DNA of 64,000 nucleotides. Origin: an uncultured Burkholderiales bacterium (GTDB lineage: Bacteria; Pseudomonadota; Gammaproteobacteria; Burkholderiales; Burkholderiaceae_C). Positions within the stretch are counted from its first letter, which is position 1; each line of letters begins with the position of its first letter. The stretch lies in the NCBI GenBank assembly GCA_903933115.1, contig CAIZIT010000092.1:1-64000 (forward strand), given 5' to 3'. Under the pieces are notes generated by a model, which ran no database searches, was not told where the DNA came from, and saw nothing but the letters and a program-made list of their open reading frames with translations. The position numbers were made by a program, and so were the translations under genes. Shown piece by piece: positions 44,330-52,994 of the stretch.

Positions 44330-46810
44330 TCAGGTGGGTGGCGTGGATGGGGGGCGAAGATCTGGGATGGGTTCGATGGGTTGAAGTTGAAGCCTGTAAG
44401 CATTGAGCACCACACCCAAGGAGCTCAAGGCCATACCTAGGCCTGCCAGCCATGAGGGCAAATAGCCCATGAGCGCCATCGGTATGCAGACCAAGTTGTA
44501 AGCAAAGGCCCAGGCTAAATTTTGATGCACCACACGCAGACTCGCTTTGGCCTGGTTCAAGCACACCGAGACCCAAGTCAAGGACGGGTTCAGGACCACG
44601 CAGTTGGCGACCTCTTGAGCCAAATGCGTGGCCGATCCAAAGACCAAAGATACATCAGCCCCTGCCAAGATGGGCAAATCGTTGTATCCATCTCCCACCA
44701 TCAACACCCGGTGCCCCAGGTTTTGCATGACTTGGATGCGTTGGAGTTTGTCTTGGGGAGACAACTGACCCATGCATTGCTCGGGGTTCAGTCCGAGCAG
44801 TTGACCGATTTTTTCTACCCGTGGTGATTGGTCCCCGGAGAAGATTTGAACATCCAGGCCTCTTGACTGAAGGTGGCTCACCAGTGCTTGGGCCTCCTCT
44901 CGCAACTCTTCATCAAAGAGAAAACTGCCCAGCCATTTCGATTCATGGCAGAGGTGGACTTGGGCGCTTTGCGCCATGGCGCTGATGGCAGAGGTCTCAA
45001 GAGAAGGGGGCAATGACTTGAAAGAACCCAGTCTCAAGTGGAGGGTTTTGTCTTTGAACCTCAAGGTGCCCTCTAAGCCCGTGCCAGGCATTTCCTTGAA
45101 ATCAAGGACCTCGATGTCTTCATACAAGGCGAGCATCTCTTGCCTTTGTGGTGTGCTGAGGTGTGCAAAATTACTGGGCTCGTTGAGCGAGCGGCTGAGC
45201 GGGTGGGGGGAGTGTTGCGCCAAAGCACGAGCCAGCGCAAAGAGCTCAACGCGAGAGAGCTCAGAGGCGTTGAAGACCTCTCGCAAATGCAAAATATTTT
45301 GGGTCAATGTGCCGGTTTTATCAAAGACCACCACATCTATAAGGCTCAGTCGCTCAAGTGTCGCCAGGTCTCGCATGAAGACACCATGTTTGGCCAAGAA
45401 ACCAGCGCTGGCGATCAGGGCCGATGGGGTGGCCAGCGTGAGTGCGCAGGGACAGGTCACGATCAAGACGGCGCTCGCCACGAGCAGGGCCTGGACGTGG
45501 GAGTGTGGCCACCACCAAACTGCGCTGATCAAAGCAGCCAAGAGCACGGTGACAATGAAGGGTTTGGCCGCTTGGTCGGCGATTTTTGCGATGTTGGGCT
45601 TGGAGCTCTCTGCTTCTTGGAGCAAATGAACGATCGAGGCAAAGCGTGTGGCATTGCCAATTTGCGTGACCGTGATCAAAATGGCAGGCCCAAGATTGGT
45701 GCTGCCTGCCAAGACCGTTGCGCCAGAGGACTTTTCGATGGGGTTGGATTCTCCACTCAAGAGGGACTCCTCTACCCAGGTGAGCGCACTTTGCAGTTGT
45801 CCGTCGCATGGGAAGGATTGGTGGGGTTGGATGCGAAGCACATCTCCGACCTTGATTCGATGGGTCGATATGGTCTCAAAATGGCCCTCTTCAATCTGGC
45901 GCTCGATGCCTTTGGGGATTCGCTCCATCAGCACACCCAGGGCACCGAGGGTCTTGTCCCTGAGTTTGAGCTCCAACCACCGGCCCCCTAACAAAAAGGT
46001 GGCAAACATGGTCAAGGAATCAAAGTAAGTCTCCATGCCCCAGATGTCATGGGGGGAGAAGGTGACGGCGCAACTCAAGAAAAAGGTCAGCAGCATCCCG
46101 ATCGCGACAGGTAAATCCATGCTGAGTTTGAGATTTTTGAGGTCGCGCAAAGCGCCCATGAAAAAGGGCTGACAAGAGAAGATCAAGACGGGAAGGCTCA
46201 AGACCCATCCCGCCCAGTGCAGCAGTTGAATGGACTCGGGGTCTACGCTTGCGCCAAAATCACCATAGAGAGGTGCCGAGTACATCATGATTTGCATCAT
46301 GCAAAAAAGGGCCACCATGAAGCGCCAGAGCATGAGTTTGGCCTCTCGCGATTTGACCTCCTCGGACTCCAAGCCTTCAAGCAAAGAGGATTGATAGCCC
46401 AAGTTGTGAACGGCTCTTAGCCAAGCACTGGGGCGGCTTTGGCCCTCACGCCAAACGATCCGAGCTTTTTTGGCGTGGGCGTGAACTTGGACGTCCAAGA
46501 CGCCAGGAAGACGCTTGAGTGCACCCTCAATGCTCAAAGAGCAGTTGGCGCAGTACATGCCCTCGATGGCGATTTGAGAGGTGTAAATTCCACCACGCGT
46601 GTGGACCTCATCTGATGCGTGGGCCGAGACATCCTTGAGCCACTCGCCTGAAGCATGGGAGACGTTGGTCGGGGTGGCCTCTTCCAACGTTTCTCCCAAG
46701 ACCAGCCGTGAGCGCTCTCGGGGTGTGATCGGTGTGCTGTAGCGCAACCACTCCTTGGGGTTGTCGAGCCAATCAAAGGACTTGGGCGAGGAGTGCTCTA
46801 GGCGGTGCAT
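44330..46810 (-). CDS. ccoI: Copper-transporting P-type ATPase CcoI (FixI)
   Basis: This 826-aa P1B-ATPase has an N-terminal heavy-metal domain with GMYCANCS, a CPCALTLATPSA membrane metal site, the phosphorylation motif DKTGTLT, and GDGYNDLPIL in the hinge. It exports copper toward the periplasm for cbb3 assembly. The ~80-residue region before the metal domain, with the LDNPKEWLRYS segment, is normal for the betaproteobacterial CcoI branch. ccoS follows. Confidence 0.95.
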   Translation of the reverse strand: MHRLEHSSPKSFDWLDNPKEWLRYSTPITPRERSRLVLGETLEEATPTNVSHASGEWLKDVSAHASDEVHTRGGIYTSQIAIEGMYCANCSLSIEGALKRLPGVLDVQVHAHAKKARIVWREGQSRPSAWLRAVHNLGYQSSLLEGLESEEVKSREAKLMLWRFMVALFCMMQIMMYSAPLYGDFGASVDPESIQLLHWAGWVLSLPVLIFSCQPFFMGALRDLKNLKLSMDLPVAIGMLLTFFLSCAVTFSPHDIWGMETYFDSLTMFATFLLGGRWLELKLRDKTLGALGVLMERIPKGIERQIEEGHFETISTHRIKVGDVLRIQPHQSFPCDGQLQSALTWVEESLLSGESNPIEKSSGATVLAGSTNLGPAILITVTQIGNATRFASIVHLLQEAESSKPNIAKIADQAAKPFIVTVLLAALISAVWWWPHSHVQALLVASAVLIVTCPCALTLATPSALIASAGFLAKHGVFMRDLATLERLSLIDVVVFDKTGTLTQNILHLREVFNASELSRVELFALARALAQHSPHPLSRSLNEPSNFAHLSTPQRQEMLALYEDIEVLDFKEMPGTGLEGTLRFKDKTLHLRLGSFKSLPPSLETSAISAMAQSAQVHLCHESKWLGSFLFDEELREEAQALVSHLQSRGLDVQIFSGDQSPRVEKIGQLLGLNPEQCMGQLSPQDKLQRIQVMQNLGHRVLMVGDGYNDLPILAGADVSLVFGSATHLAQEVANCVVLNPSLTWVSVCLNQAKASLRVVHQNLAWAFAYNLVCIPMALMGYLPSWLAGLGMALSSLGVVLNAYRLQLQPIEPIPDLRPPSTPPT

Positions 46811-46872
46811 TTTGGGGATTCTAGGGTTTTATGGGGGGCCTGTTCCAATTCCTAGAAGAAATACTGAAGGAG

Positions 46873-46886
46873 TTGATATATATCAA
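46873..46886 (+). promoter_or_regulatory. FNR box between ccoI and universal stress gene
   Basis: TTGATATATATCAA is a perfect site. A TAACAT -10 box at 46909-46914 puts the predicted plus-strand start at about 46921, so the box is centred at -41.5, the class II activation position for FNR. It may also serve ccoI on the other strand. Confidence 0.85.
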
Positions 46887-46952
46887 AACCACTTCGAGCG
46901 TGGTCTTTTAACATGCAATCGTGATTTTTAATTCAACAAATGGAGATCGAAA

Positions 46953-47396
46953 ATGTACAAGAAAATTTTGGTTGCAACGGACGGTTCACCTTTATCTAAA
47001 AAAGCCATTGCCCAAGCCACACAACTTGCGCTTTTGGGTGGCTCAGAATTGATCATTTTGAAGGTCATTCCACGTGTTGTCCAAAGTTACTTTGATGGAG
47101 CGATTCCATTGAACCAAAAAGAGGTCGACAAGATTGAGGCGGCATGGGCCAAAGATGCACACAAGTTGGTGGATGCAGAGCGCAACGCTGCCATCAAAGC
47201 CGGTGTCAACGCCGTCTCCATGGTGGTCAAATCCGATATCGTCTCCAAAGCCATCATCGACGTCTCAGCCAAGAAGAAAGTCGAATTGGTTGTCATGGCC
47301 TCCCATGGCCGACGTGGATTGAAAAAGCTGTTGCTCGGAAGCGAGACACAAAATGTGCTCGTTCAAAGCACAGTGCCGGTCTTGGTGTTGAGGTAG
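46953..47396 (+). CDS. Universal stress protein, UspA family
   Basis: This 147-aa protein has the fold landmarks KILVATDGSPLSKKA and a C-terminal ATP-site loop ASHGRRGLKKLLLGSETQNV, in which the first glycine of G-2x-G-9x-GS is alanine, a common variant. Such proteins help cells survive low oxygen or growth arrest. The FNR box placed at -41.5 makes induction under low oxygen very likely. Confidence 0.92.
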   Translation: MYKKILVATDGSPLSKKAIAQATQLALLGGSELIILKVIPRVVQSYFDGAIPLNQKEVDKIEAAWAKDAHKLVDAERNAAIKAGVNAVSMVVKSDIVSKAIIDVSAKKKVELVVMASHGRRGLKKLLLGSETQNVLVQSTVPVLVLR

Positions 47397-47480
47397 TTTT
47401 TCAGTTGTCCTTGAGAGGCTCGACTTGATTTGACCCCTCTTGGGGGTGAGCAAGTTGCTCAAGGTTCACACCGAAAGAAA

Positions 47481-47518
47481 AGGGGGGAGCAGTTCACTGC
47501 TCGCCCCTTCATTTTTTT
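47481..47518 (+). terminator. Terminator after the universal stress gene
   Basis: A long GC-rich stem (GGGGGGAGCAG with CTGCTCGCCCC, TTCA loop) is followed by TTCATTTTTTT. It probably acts on both strands, because selD ends at the same place. Confidence 0.75.
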
Positions 47519-48633
47519 CAAGCCGCTCGAACGCTTACTTTTTGATCGGCATCGTTGGCTATGGGGGTGCTGGTGACTTGCCCCACCACGCAAGCGTGAT
47601 CAAAGCCGTGAGCGGTCAAATTTTTCTTCACCTCTTCATAGGCCTCGGGTGCACAGCTGATCAACAAGCCGCCGCTGGTTTGCGGATCCGTTAAAAGCGC
47701 CTGAGCCCAGGCGGGCAGTTCTTGAGCGAGTTCGATGTCCTTTCCGTAGCTGGCCCAGTTGCGGGTGGATGCACCGGTGATGTGGCCATCTCTCGCCAGA
47801 TTTTCTACGCCATCAAGCAGCGGCAGCTGGGACCATTGCAGCTCAATGTGGTAGCCTGATCCCTTGGCCATCTCCAAAGCATGCCCCAAGAGACCAAAGC
47901 CCGTCACATCCGTTAAAGCATGCACGCCTTGAATTTGAGCCAAATCAAAGCCCGGGGTGTTCAATTGGGTGGTGGTTTTGAGCATCAAGTCGTAGGCCGA
48001 GGGCGAGAGCGTGTTTTTCTTTAAAGCGGCCGAGTAGATGCCCACACCCAAGGGTTTGCTGAGGATCAAGAGATCACCCGCTTGGGCCATGGAGTTTTTC
48101 TTGATGTTTTGAGGATCCACCAAGCCAATGGCCACCAAACCATAAATGGGTTCAACGCAATCGATGGTGTGCCCACCTGCGATCACAATCCCGGCCTGGT
48201 GGCAAACATCTTGCCCGCCTTTTAAAATTTGACCGATGGTTTGAGCACTCAATTGCCCCACAGGCATGGCCACGATGGCCAGCGCAAAAATGGGTTTTCC
48301 GCCCATGGCGTAAACATCGCTCAGCGCATTCGTTGCCGCTATCCTTCCGAAATCATAGGGATCATCCACGATGGGCATGAAAAAGTCGGTGGTGGCAATC
48401 ACCGCTTGGGTCGCGTTGAGCTGATAGACGGCGGCATCGTCTGAGGTCTCAATGCCCACCAACAATTCTGGAGGGATTGGGAAGAGGGGCCCCAAGCCTT
48501 GTGAGTTCTTCAGAATTTCTTGCAAGACGGTGGGTGCAATCTTGCACCCACATCCTCCCCCGTGAGAGAGGCTGGTGAGTCGGGGTTCTGGACGTGTGCT
48601 AGCGGAGCTGGAGATGGAATTGGATGAGGTCAT
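47518..48633 (-). CDS. selD: Selenide, water dikinase SelD
   Basis: This 371-aa enzyme makes selenophosphate from selenide and ATP for selenocysteine or selenouridine formation. The catalytic cysteine and lysine lie in GGGCGCKI near residue 30; cysteine, not selenocysteine, is encoded. Other landmarks are TTDFFMPIVDDPYDFG, IAGGHTID and DVTGFGLLGH. No selA, selB or mnmH/selU gene lies next to it in this window. Confidence 0.94.
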   Translation of the reverse strand: MTSSNSISSSASTRPEPRLTSLSHGGGCGCKIAPTVLQEILKNSQGLGPLFPIPPELLVGIETSDDAAVYQLNATQAVIATTDFFMPIVDDPYDFGRIAATNALSDVYAMGGKPIFALAIVAMPVGQLSAQTIGQILKGGQDVCHQAGIVIAGGHTIDCVEPIYGLVAIGLVDPQNIKKNSMAQAGDLLILSKPLGVGIYSAALKKNTLSPSAYDLMLKTTTQLNTPGFDLAQIQGVHALTDVTGFGLLGHALEMAKGSGYHIELQWSQLPLLDGVENLARDGHITGASTRNWASYGKDIELAQELPAWAQALLTDPQTSGGLLISCAPEAYEEVKKNLTAHGFDHACVVGQVTSTPIANDADQKVSVRAA

Positions 48634-49008
48634 TTCTTCATTTTAATTCAATCCCTCGGAACCATAAAAAAGCGTTAGGCGCTGCGTCTATTTCAATTGA
48701 CCAACCATTTATTTTCTAAAATTGCAGAAGTTGATTCATTAGAAGGGCAACTTCTCGCAAAGGTGCCACAAGCTGCTGCTTTTAGAGGATGGCGCTTGTC
48801 ATTTTGAAAGTCCATGGGACTCGTTGGGGGGTAGACAAGGGGGGGGAGGGTTCACATTTCGGATGCAAATGTTCAAGACGTACAATGAACACATTGAGCG
48901 CCATGCTGAGCGCCATGCGCTCTATGCGCCAATTTTCACTCATACCTTGAGGCGTCATTTTTGGCCTCAATGATCCATTACGACTGATCCGCCTGCTGAG
49001 AAAGAACC
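48634..49008. other. Intergenic stretch, possible 34-codon ORF at 48869-48973
   Basis: There is no established gene. A short plus-strand frame (MFKTYNEHIERHAERHALYA and 14 more residues) contains a tandem 12-bp repeat (48896-48919) that produces the duplicated ERHA. Translation is unsupported by a good ribosome binding site. Confidence 0.25.
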
Positions 49009-49752
49009 ATGCAACTTCAAGACCTCTTGTTTTCCCAAGGCTTTGGGACGCGTCGAATTTGTCAAGGCTTGATCCAGCAAGGCCATGTGGCCATTGGTGA
49101 ATTGGGAAGTGCTGTTGTTTGCGACGACCCTTGGGCGGTTGTTGATGCCCAAACCGGTTTCGCCTATGTGGTTCAGGCCCAGCAATGGTATTTTTGGGAA
49201 AAAGCTTATGTGATGCTTCATAAGCCTGCGGGAACAGAGTGCTCACAAAAGCCATCATCATGGCCCAGCATCTACACCTTGCTCCCCGCCCCTCTTCGTC
49301 AAAGACCCCAAAAGTCATCCATTCAAGGGGTTCAAGCCGTGGGTCGTCTGGACCAAGACACCACGGGCCTTTTGCTGCTGACCGATGATGGCCCCCTCAT
49401 TCACCGACTCTCTTCTCCCAAACACCATGTCCCCAAGGTCTACGACATCACCACCGAAGATGTTTTGTCGCAAAAGGACTTGGACAAGTTGCTGGCAGGC
49501 GTTGTGTTGAACGACTCCCCGCAAGCGGTCAAAGCCGAGCACTGTGAGCTCTTGGGTGAGCGGTTCATGCGCATGACCTTGACTCAGGGCAAATACCACC
49601 AAGTCAAGCGCATGCTCGCTGCAGTGGGGCATTTGGTGGTGGGCTTGCATCGCTCCAAAATGGGGAAGTTGTCTTTGCCCAGTGATTTGTTGCCCGGGCA
49701 GTGGCGGATCATGACGCCCCAAGAGATCAAAGATGCTCAGAGTGCCGTTTAA
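49009..49752 (+). CDS. rsuA: Small-subunit rRNA pseudouridine synthase, RsuA family
   Basis: This 247-aa protein has an N-terminal S4 RNA-binding region (LQDLLFSQGFGTRRICQGLI) and a catalytic domain with the nucleophile aspartate in AVGRLDQDTTGLLLLTDDG. YHQVKRMLAAVGHLV follows, as in RsuA/RluE/RluB/RluF enzymes. Position-specific assignment (16S U516) is by overall likeness to RsuA and is not certain. Confidence 0.85.
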   Translation: MQLQDLLFSQGFGTRRICQGLIQQGHVAIGELGSAVVCDDPWAVVDAQTGFAYVVQAQQWYFWEKAYVMLHKPAGTECSQKPSSWPSIYTLLPAPLRQRPQKSSIQGVQAVGRLDQDTTGLLLLTDDGPLIHRLSSPKHHVPKVYDITTEDVLSQKDLDKLLAGVVLNDSPQAVKAEHCELLGERFMRMTLTQGKYHQVKRMLAAVGHLVVGLHRSKMGKLSLPSDLLPGQWRIMTPQEIKDAQSAV

Positions 49753-49961
49753 ACTCATGACACGTGCATTATTGACCTCGTCTTGTAGGTGGGGTCTGAA
49801 GTGTGCGTTCGTCGCTGCTCAAAGGGCCTAAAAAATCCCTCCCTTCCCCTCTATGCTTGACTCAATTGACATAGAAATACTTTAAACTCAAACCTTTCAT
49901 TTGCTCGCTCGATGAGCCCTCTTGGCGCGAGCCCTAGCAAACACCCTAAAAAGCCTAGAAC

Positions 49962-50945
49962 ATGCAAACAAAACTATTGAATTTGAAACTCATCGCACTG
50001 GTCTGGGGTTGGGGTCTTTGGAGCGCCTGTATGGCGGCCAATCCGGTCTTCGGCCTCAATTCTTTAGACGCCACGGTGAGTGTCATTGATCCCGTGACTT
50101 GGAAAGTGAGCAAGATGATTCCAACGGGCAAGGAGCCCCATCATTTGTACATGACCCCAGATGAGCGCTCGGTGATTGTGGCCAACGCTGGAGGGGATTC
50201 ACTCACCTTCATCGACCCCAAAACAGCGGAAGTTCAACGGGTCATCAAGGGCACTTTGGATCCCTATCAGCTGAGGTTTTCTCCCGATATGAAATGGTTT
50301 GTCACGGTGGGCAACCGTTTGAACCACATCGATGTGTACCAGTGGAGTGGGGAAGATTTGAAGTTGGTCAAACGTGTCCCCTCGTCGAAAACGCCCAGTC
50401 ATTTGTGGATCGACTCCAAAAGCACCGTGGTGTACGCCACCATGCAAGACAGTGATGAGTTGGTGGCCATGGATTTGCCAACTCAAAAAATCAAGTGGCG
50501 CGTCAAAACAGGCTCTACTCCTGCCGATGTGTTTGGAACCAGTGATGACAAGCTTTTGTTGGTGGGCTTGACCGGTGCGAGAGAGGTACAGGTTTTTGAT
50601 GTCAGCAAAGAAACGCCTCAATTGATCAAAACCATTCCCACGGGTGAGGGTGCTCACGCCTTCAGAGCCTTGGGCGACGGTCGGCACGTGTTTGTCAGCA
50701 ACAGGGTGGCCAACACGATCAGCAAAATCGATCTTCAAACCCTCTCGGTGGTCTCTCAGTTCAATGCCCCAGGAGGGCCCGATTGCATGGAGGTCTCTGC
50801 CGACATGAAAACCATCATGGTCTCTTCTCGCTGGATTAAAAAAGTCTCCGTCATCGATTTGTCCACCGGAGCCATGATCCGGCAGGTGAATGTGGGCAAG
50901 TCGCCCCATGGGATTTGGACGCTTGATCATGCCAAGAGACAATGA
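49962..50945 (+). CDS. Secreted YVTN-type beta-propeller protein
   Basis: This 327-aa protein has a signal peptide ending in SACMAANP. It then has repeated ~40-residue blades with the pattern of YncE/YVTN proteins, for example GKEPHHLYMTPDERSVIVAN, GEGAHAFRALGDGRHVFVSN and VGKSPHGIWTLD. Such propellers act in the periplasm as binding or electron-transfer scaffolds; the specific role is unknown. A weak promoter (TTGACT 49857, TTTAAA 49881, 18 bp apart) precedes it. It overlaps the deacetylase gene. Confidence 0.82.
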   Translation: MQTKLLNLKLIALVWGWGLWSACMAANPVFGLNSLDATVSVIDPVTWKVSKMIPTGKEPHHLYMTPDERSVIVANAGGDSLTFIDPKTAEVQRVIKGTLDPYQLRFSPDMKWFVTVGNRLNHIDVYQWSGEDLKLVKRVPSSKTPSHLWIDSKSTVVYATMQDSDELVAMDLPTQKIKWRVKTGSTPADVFGTSDDKLLLVGLTGAREVQVFDVSKETPQLIKTIPTGEGAHAFRALGDGRHVFVSNRVANTISKIDLQTLSVVSQFNAPGGPDCMEVSADMKTIMVSSRWIKKVSVIDLSTGAMIRQVNVGKSPHGIWTLDHAKRQ

Positions 50946-51888
50946 TCAAAGTGGCGCATTTCAAAGGAGCATGGGCCTCTTCAAGCGTTGGACCCCTCGC
51001 TCTTTGAAGCCCATGATGACCAAGCTAGGCCTTCAAAGGCGCTTGATGCCAAGGTTCTTGGTCTTGCTTGGAATGCCCTTCTTGGGTCTTTTGGGTGGAT
51101 TTTCACCATCCACATGGGCGGCGAACTCAGGGTGCAATCAACCCCTTTATTTGACCTTGGATACCGGTCACATGGGTGTCGCCCCTTTCATGGCTGAGGT
51201 GCTCAATCGGCAGCATGTCAAGGTGACTTTCTTTGTGGCCAATGAGCCCACCCAGGAGGGGGACGGTACTTTGGGGTCGCATTGGCAGAGTTGGTGGCAA
51301 CAAAGGGCACTGGAGGGACATGCTTTTGCATCCCACACCATGGACCATGTTTACTGGCTGTCAGATGCACAAAAGGCCACCCATCCTATTGGTGTGGCTG
51401 AAGTTGCAGAGGAGCCCCATTTTTGGGTCAAACCCAGCGCAGGCCCTCAACGGGGTCAGCGCATGCTTTGGGGCGCGAAGAGGTATTGTGCATCCATCAA
51501 GCAAGCAAACGACACCATCAAGTCCATCACCTCTAAAGCACCTTTGCCTCTTTTTAGGGCCCCAGGCGGCAAGACCTCACCCGCGCTTTTGGCCGCTAGC
51601 AAAGCGTGTGGGTACATGCATGTGGGCTGGAGTGATGCGGGATTTTTAGGCGATGAACTCCCCAGTGACCGTTACCCGAGCGAGATGCTGCTCAAGCGCG
51701 CCTTGGCACACATCAAATCTGGAGATATTTTGATGGCGCATTTGGGCATTTGGTCCAGAGTGGATCCCTGGGCCACATCGGTCTTGGAGCCTTTGATCGT
51801 GGGCCTCAAAGACAAAGGCTTTTGCTTCAAAACGCTGGATGAACATCCGGCTTACGCGTCTTGGGTTGCCCAACATACACAGCCATAG
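50929..51888 (+). CDS. Polysaccharide deacetylase family protein
   Basis: This protein has a NodB-homology domain: motif 1 YLTLDTGHMGV, where the second aspartate of the usual FDDG is replaced, motif 2 SHTMDHVYW (zinc histidines) and motif 3 LFRAPGGKTSP. A signal peptide starts near MTKLGLQRRLMPRFLVLLG and ends STWAANS, so it acts in the periplasm or outside. The start is uncertain: the ATG at 50929 overlaps the propeller gene by 17 bp, while ATGs at 50971 and 51013 are also possible, the last giving a classical signal peptide. The role is unknown. Confidence 0.78.
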   Translation: MPRDNDQSGAFQRSMGLFKRWTPRSLKPMMTKLGLQRRLMPRFLVLLGMPFLGLLGGFSPSTWAANSGCNQPLYLTLDTGHMGVAPFMAEVLNRQHVKVTFFVANEPTQEGDGTLGSHWQSWWQQRALEGHAFASHTMDHVYWLSDAQKATHPIGVAEVAEEPHFWVKPSAGPQRGQRMLWGAKRYCASIKQANDTIKSITSKAPLPLFRAPGGKTSPALLAASKACGYMHVGWSDAGFLGDELPSDRYPSEMLLKRALAHIKSGDILMAHLGIWSRVDPWATSVLEPLIVGLKDKGFCFKTLDEHPAYASWVAQHTQP

Positions 51889-51895
51889 GTGAGAG

Positions 51896-52864
51896 ATGGA
51901 TTATTTATTGGACTTGTTTGCTAAGCTCAATGCGGTCTTGTTTGAAGGCCTCATTCAGCCTTTTTTATTCGCCAATGGTTGGGCCAATTTGTCGGAAGAG
52001 GCCTACACGGCCAGTGAGTGGTTTTTGCTCGGCTTGCTGCAAATCGCCATCATGCTGATTTTCATCCGCCCTTTGGAGAAGTGGTTTCCCTTGGAGAGAC
52101 ATCAAGATCCCCGAAGCATACGGGTGGATGTGATTTATACCTTCATTCAGACTTTGGGCATTTTCAGACTTTTTTTCTTCCTTCTCTTTAGCATCCCCTT
52201 GGATTGGATCGGGGGCAATATGCGTGAGTTGGGGGTGCCTACATTTCATTTGGAGCAATGGATTCCTGGACTGAACGAACAGCCGCTCCTGAGTTTTTTT
52301 GCCTACCTCGTGGTCTTTGACTTCTTTAATTATTGGATCCACCGCGCACAGCACCAGTGGCCTGCTTGGTGGGCCTTGCATGCGCTTCATCACTCCCAAA
52401 GAAGCATGACGTATTGGACAGACAGCCGAGGGCACGTGCTCGATGATGTGCTCTTGGCCTTGCTGGGCGCATTGATTTCAGCCCTCATAGGCGTTCAGCC
52501 CGAGCAATTTGTACTTCTGATTGTGGTTTCTCGATTGTTTGAGAGCATCCAACACGCCAATATCGATCTGCGATGGTGGGGCGTCATTGAAAAACTGTGG
52601 GTCAGTCCTCGGTTTCACAGAACGCACCATGCGGTGGGCATTGGCCATGAGTTCACTTCGGGTGTCTTAGGGGGGCACAACTTTGGTGTGCTTTTGCCCT
52701 GGTGGGACATTCTTTTTGGAACGGCAGATTTTGACAGCGGGTATGAGCCTACAGGCATCAAGGACCAAGAGACTGAGGGCGTGACTTACGGGGATGGCTT
52801 TTGGGCACAGCAAGCCTTAGGGTTTCAAAGGCTTTGGGTTACACTCATCAAGCTCAAATCCTGA
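51896..52864 (+). CDS. Sterol desaturase / fatty acid hydroxylase family protein
   Basis: This 322-aa membrane protein has the di-iron histidine motifs of the superfamily: HRAQH, HALHHS and RTHHAVG. Several membrane segments precede the catalytic region (YWIHRAQHQWPAWWALHALH). Members hydroxylate or desaturate lipids; the substrate here is unknown. It starts 7 bp after the deacetylase stop, which suggests a three-gene unit with it and the propeller gene. Confidence 0.85.
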   Translation: MDYLLDLFAKLNAVLFEGLIQPFLFANGWANLSEEAYTASEWFLLGLLQIAIMLIFIRPLEKWFPLERHQDPRSIRVDVIYTFIQTLGIFRLFFFLLFSIPLDWIGGNMRELGVPTFHLEQWIPGLNEQPLLSFFAYLVVFDFFNYWIHRAQHQWPAWWALHALHHSQRSMTYWTDSRGHVLDDVLLALLGALISALIGVQPEQFVLLIVVSRLFESIQHANIDLRWWGVIEKLWVSPRFHRTHHAVGIGHEFTSGVLGGHNFGVLLPWWDILFGTADFDSGYEPTGIKDQETEGVTYGDGFWAQQALGFQRLWVTLIKLKS

Positions 52865-52994
52865 GCTCTTTGAAGAATGCTTGAGCAAAGTGCTGCCGAC
52901 ACAAGTTTCTTGCCCAACTCAAGCCGGGCCACATGCGGGTCATCATCACTGAGCTTGTGAGGCTTTGCAACACTTGACCTCCTATTGAATTGTT

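Noticed and set aside
48782-49318. 178-codon minus-strand open frame across the rsuA start
   Set aside because: It overlaps the well-supported rsuA gene on the other strand, and its translation is low-complexity and unlike any family I know.
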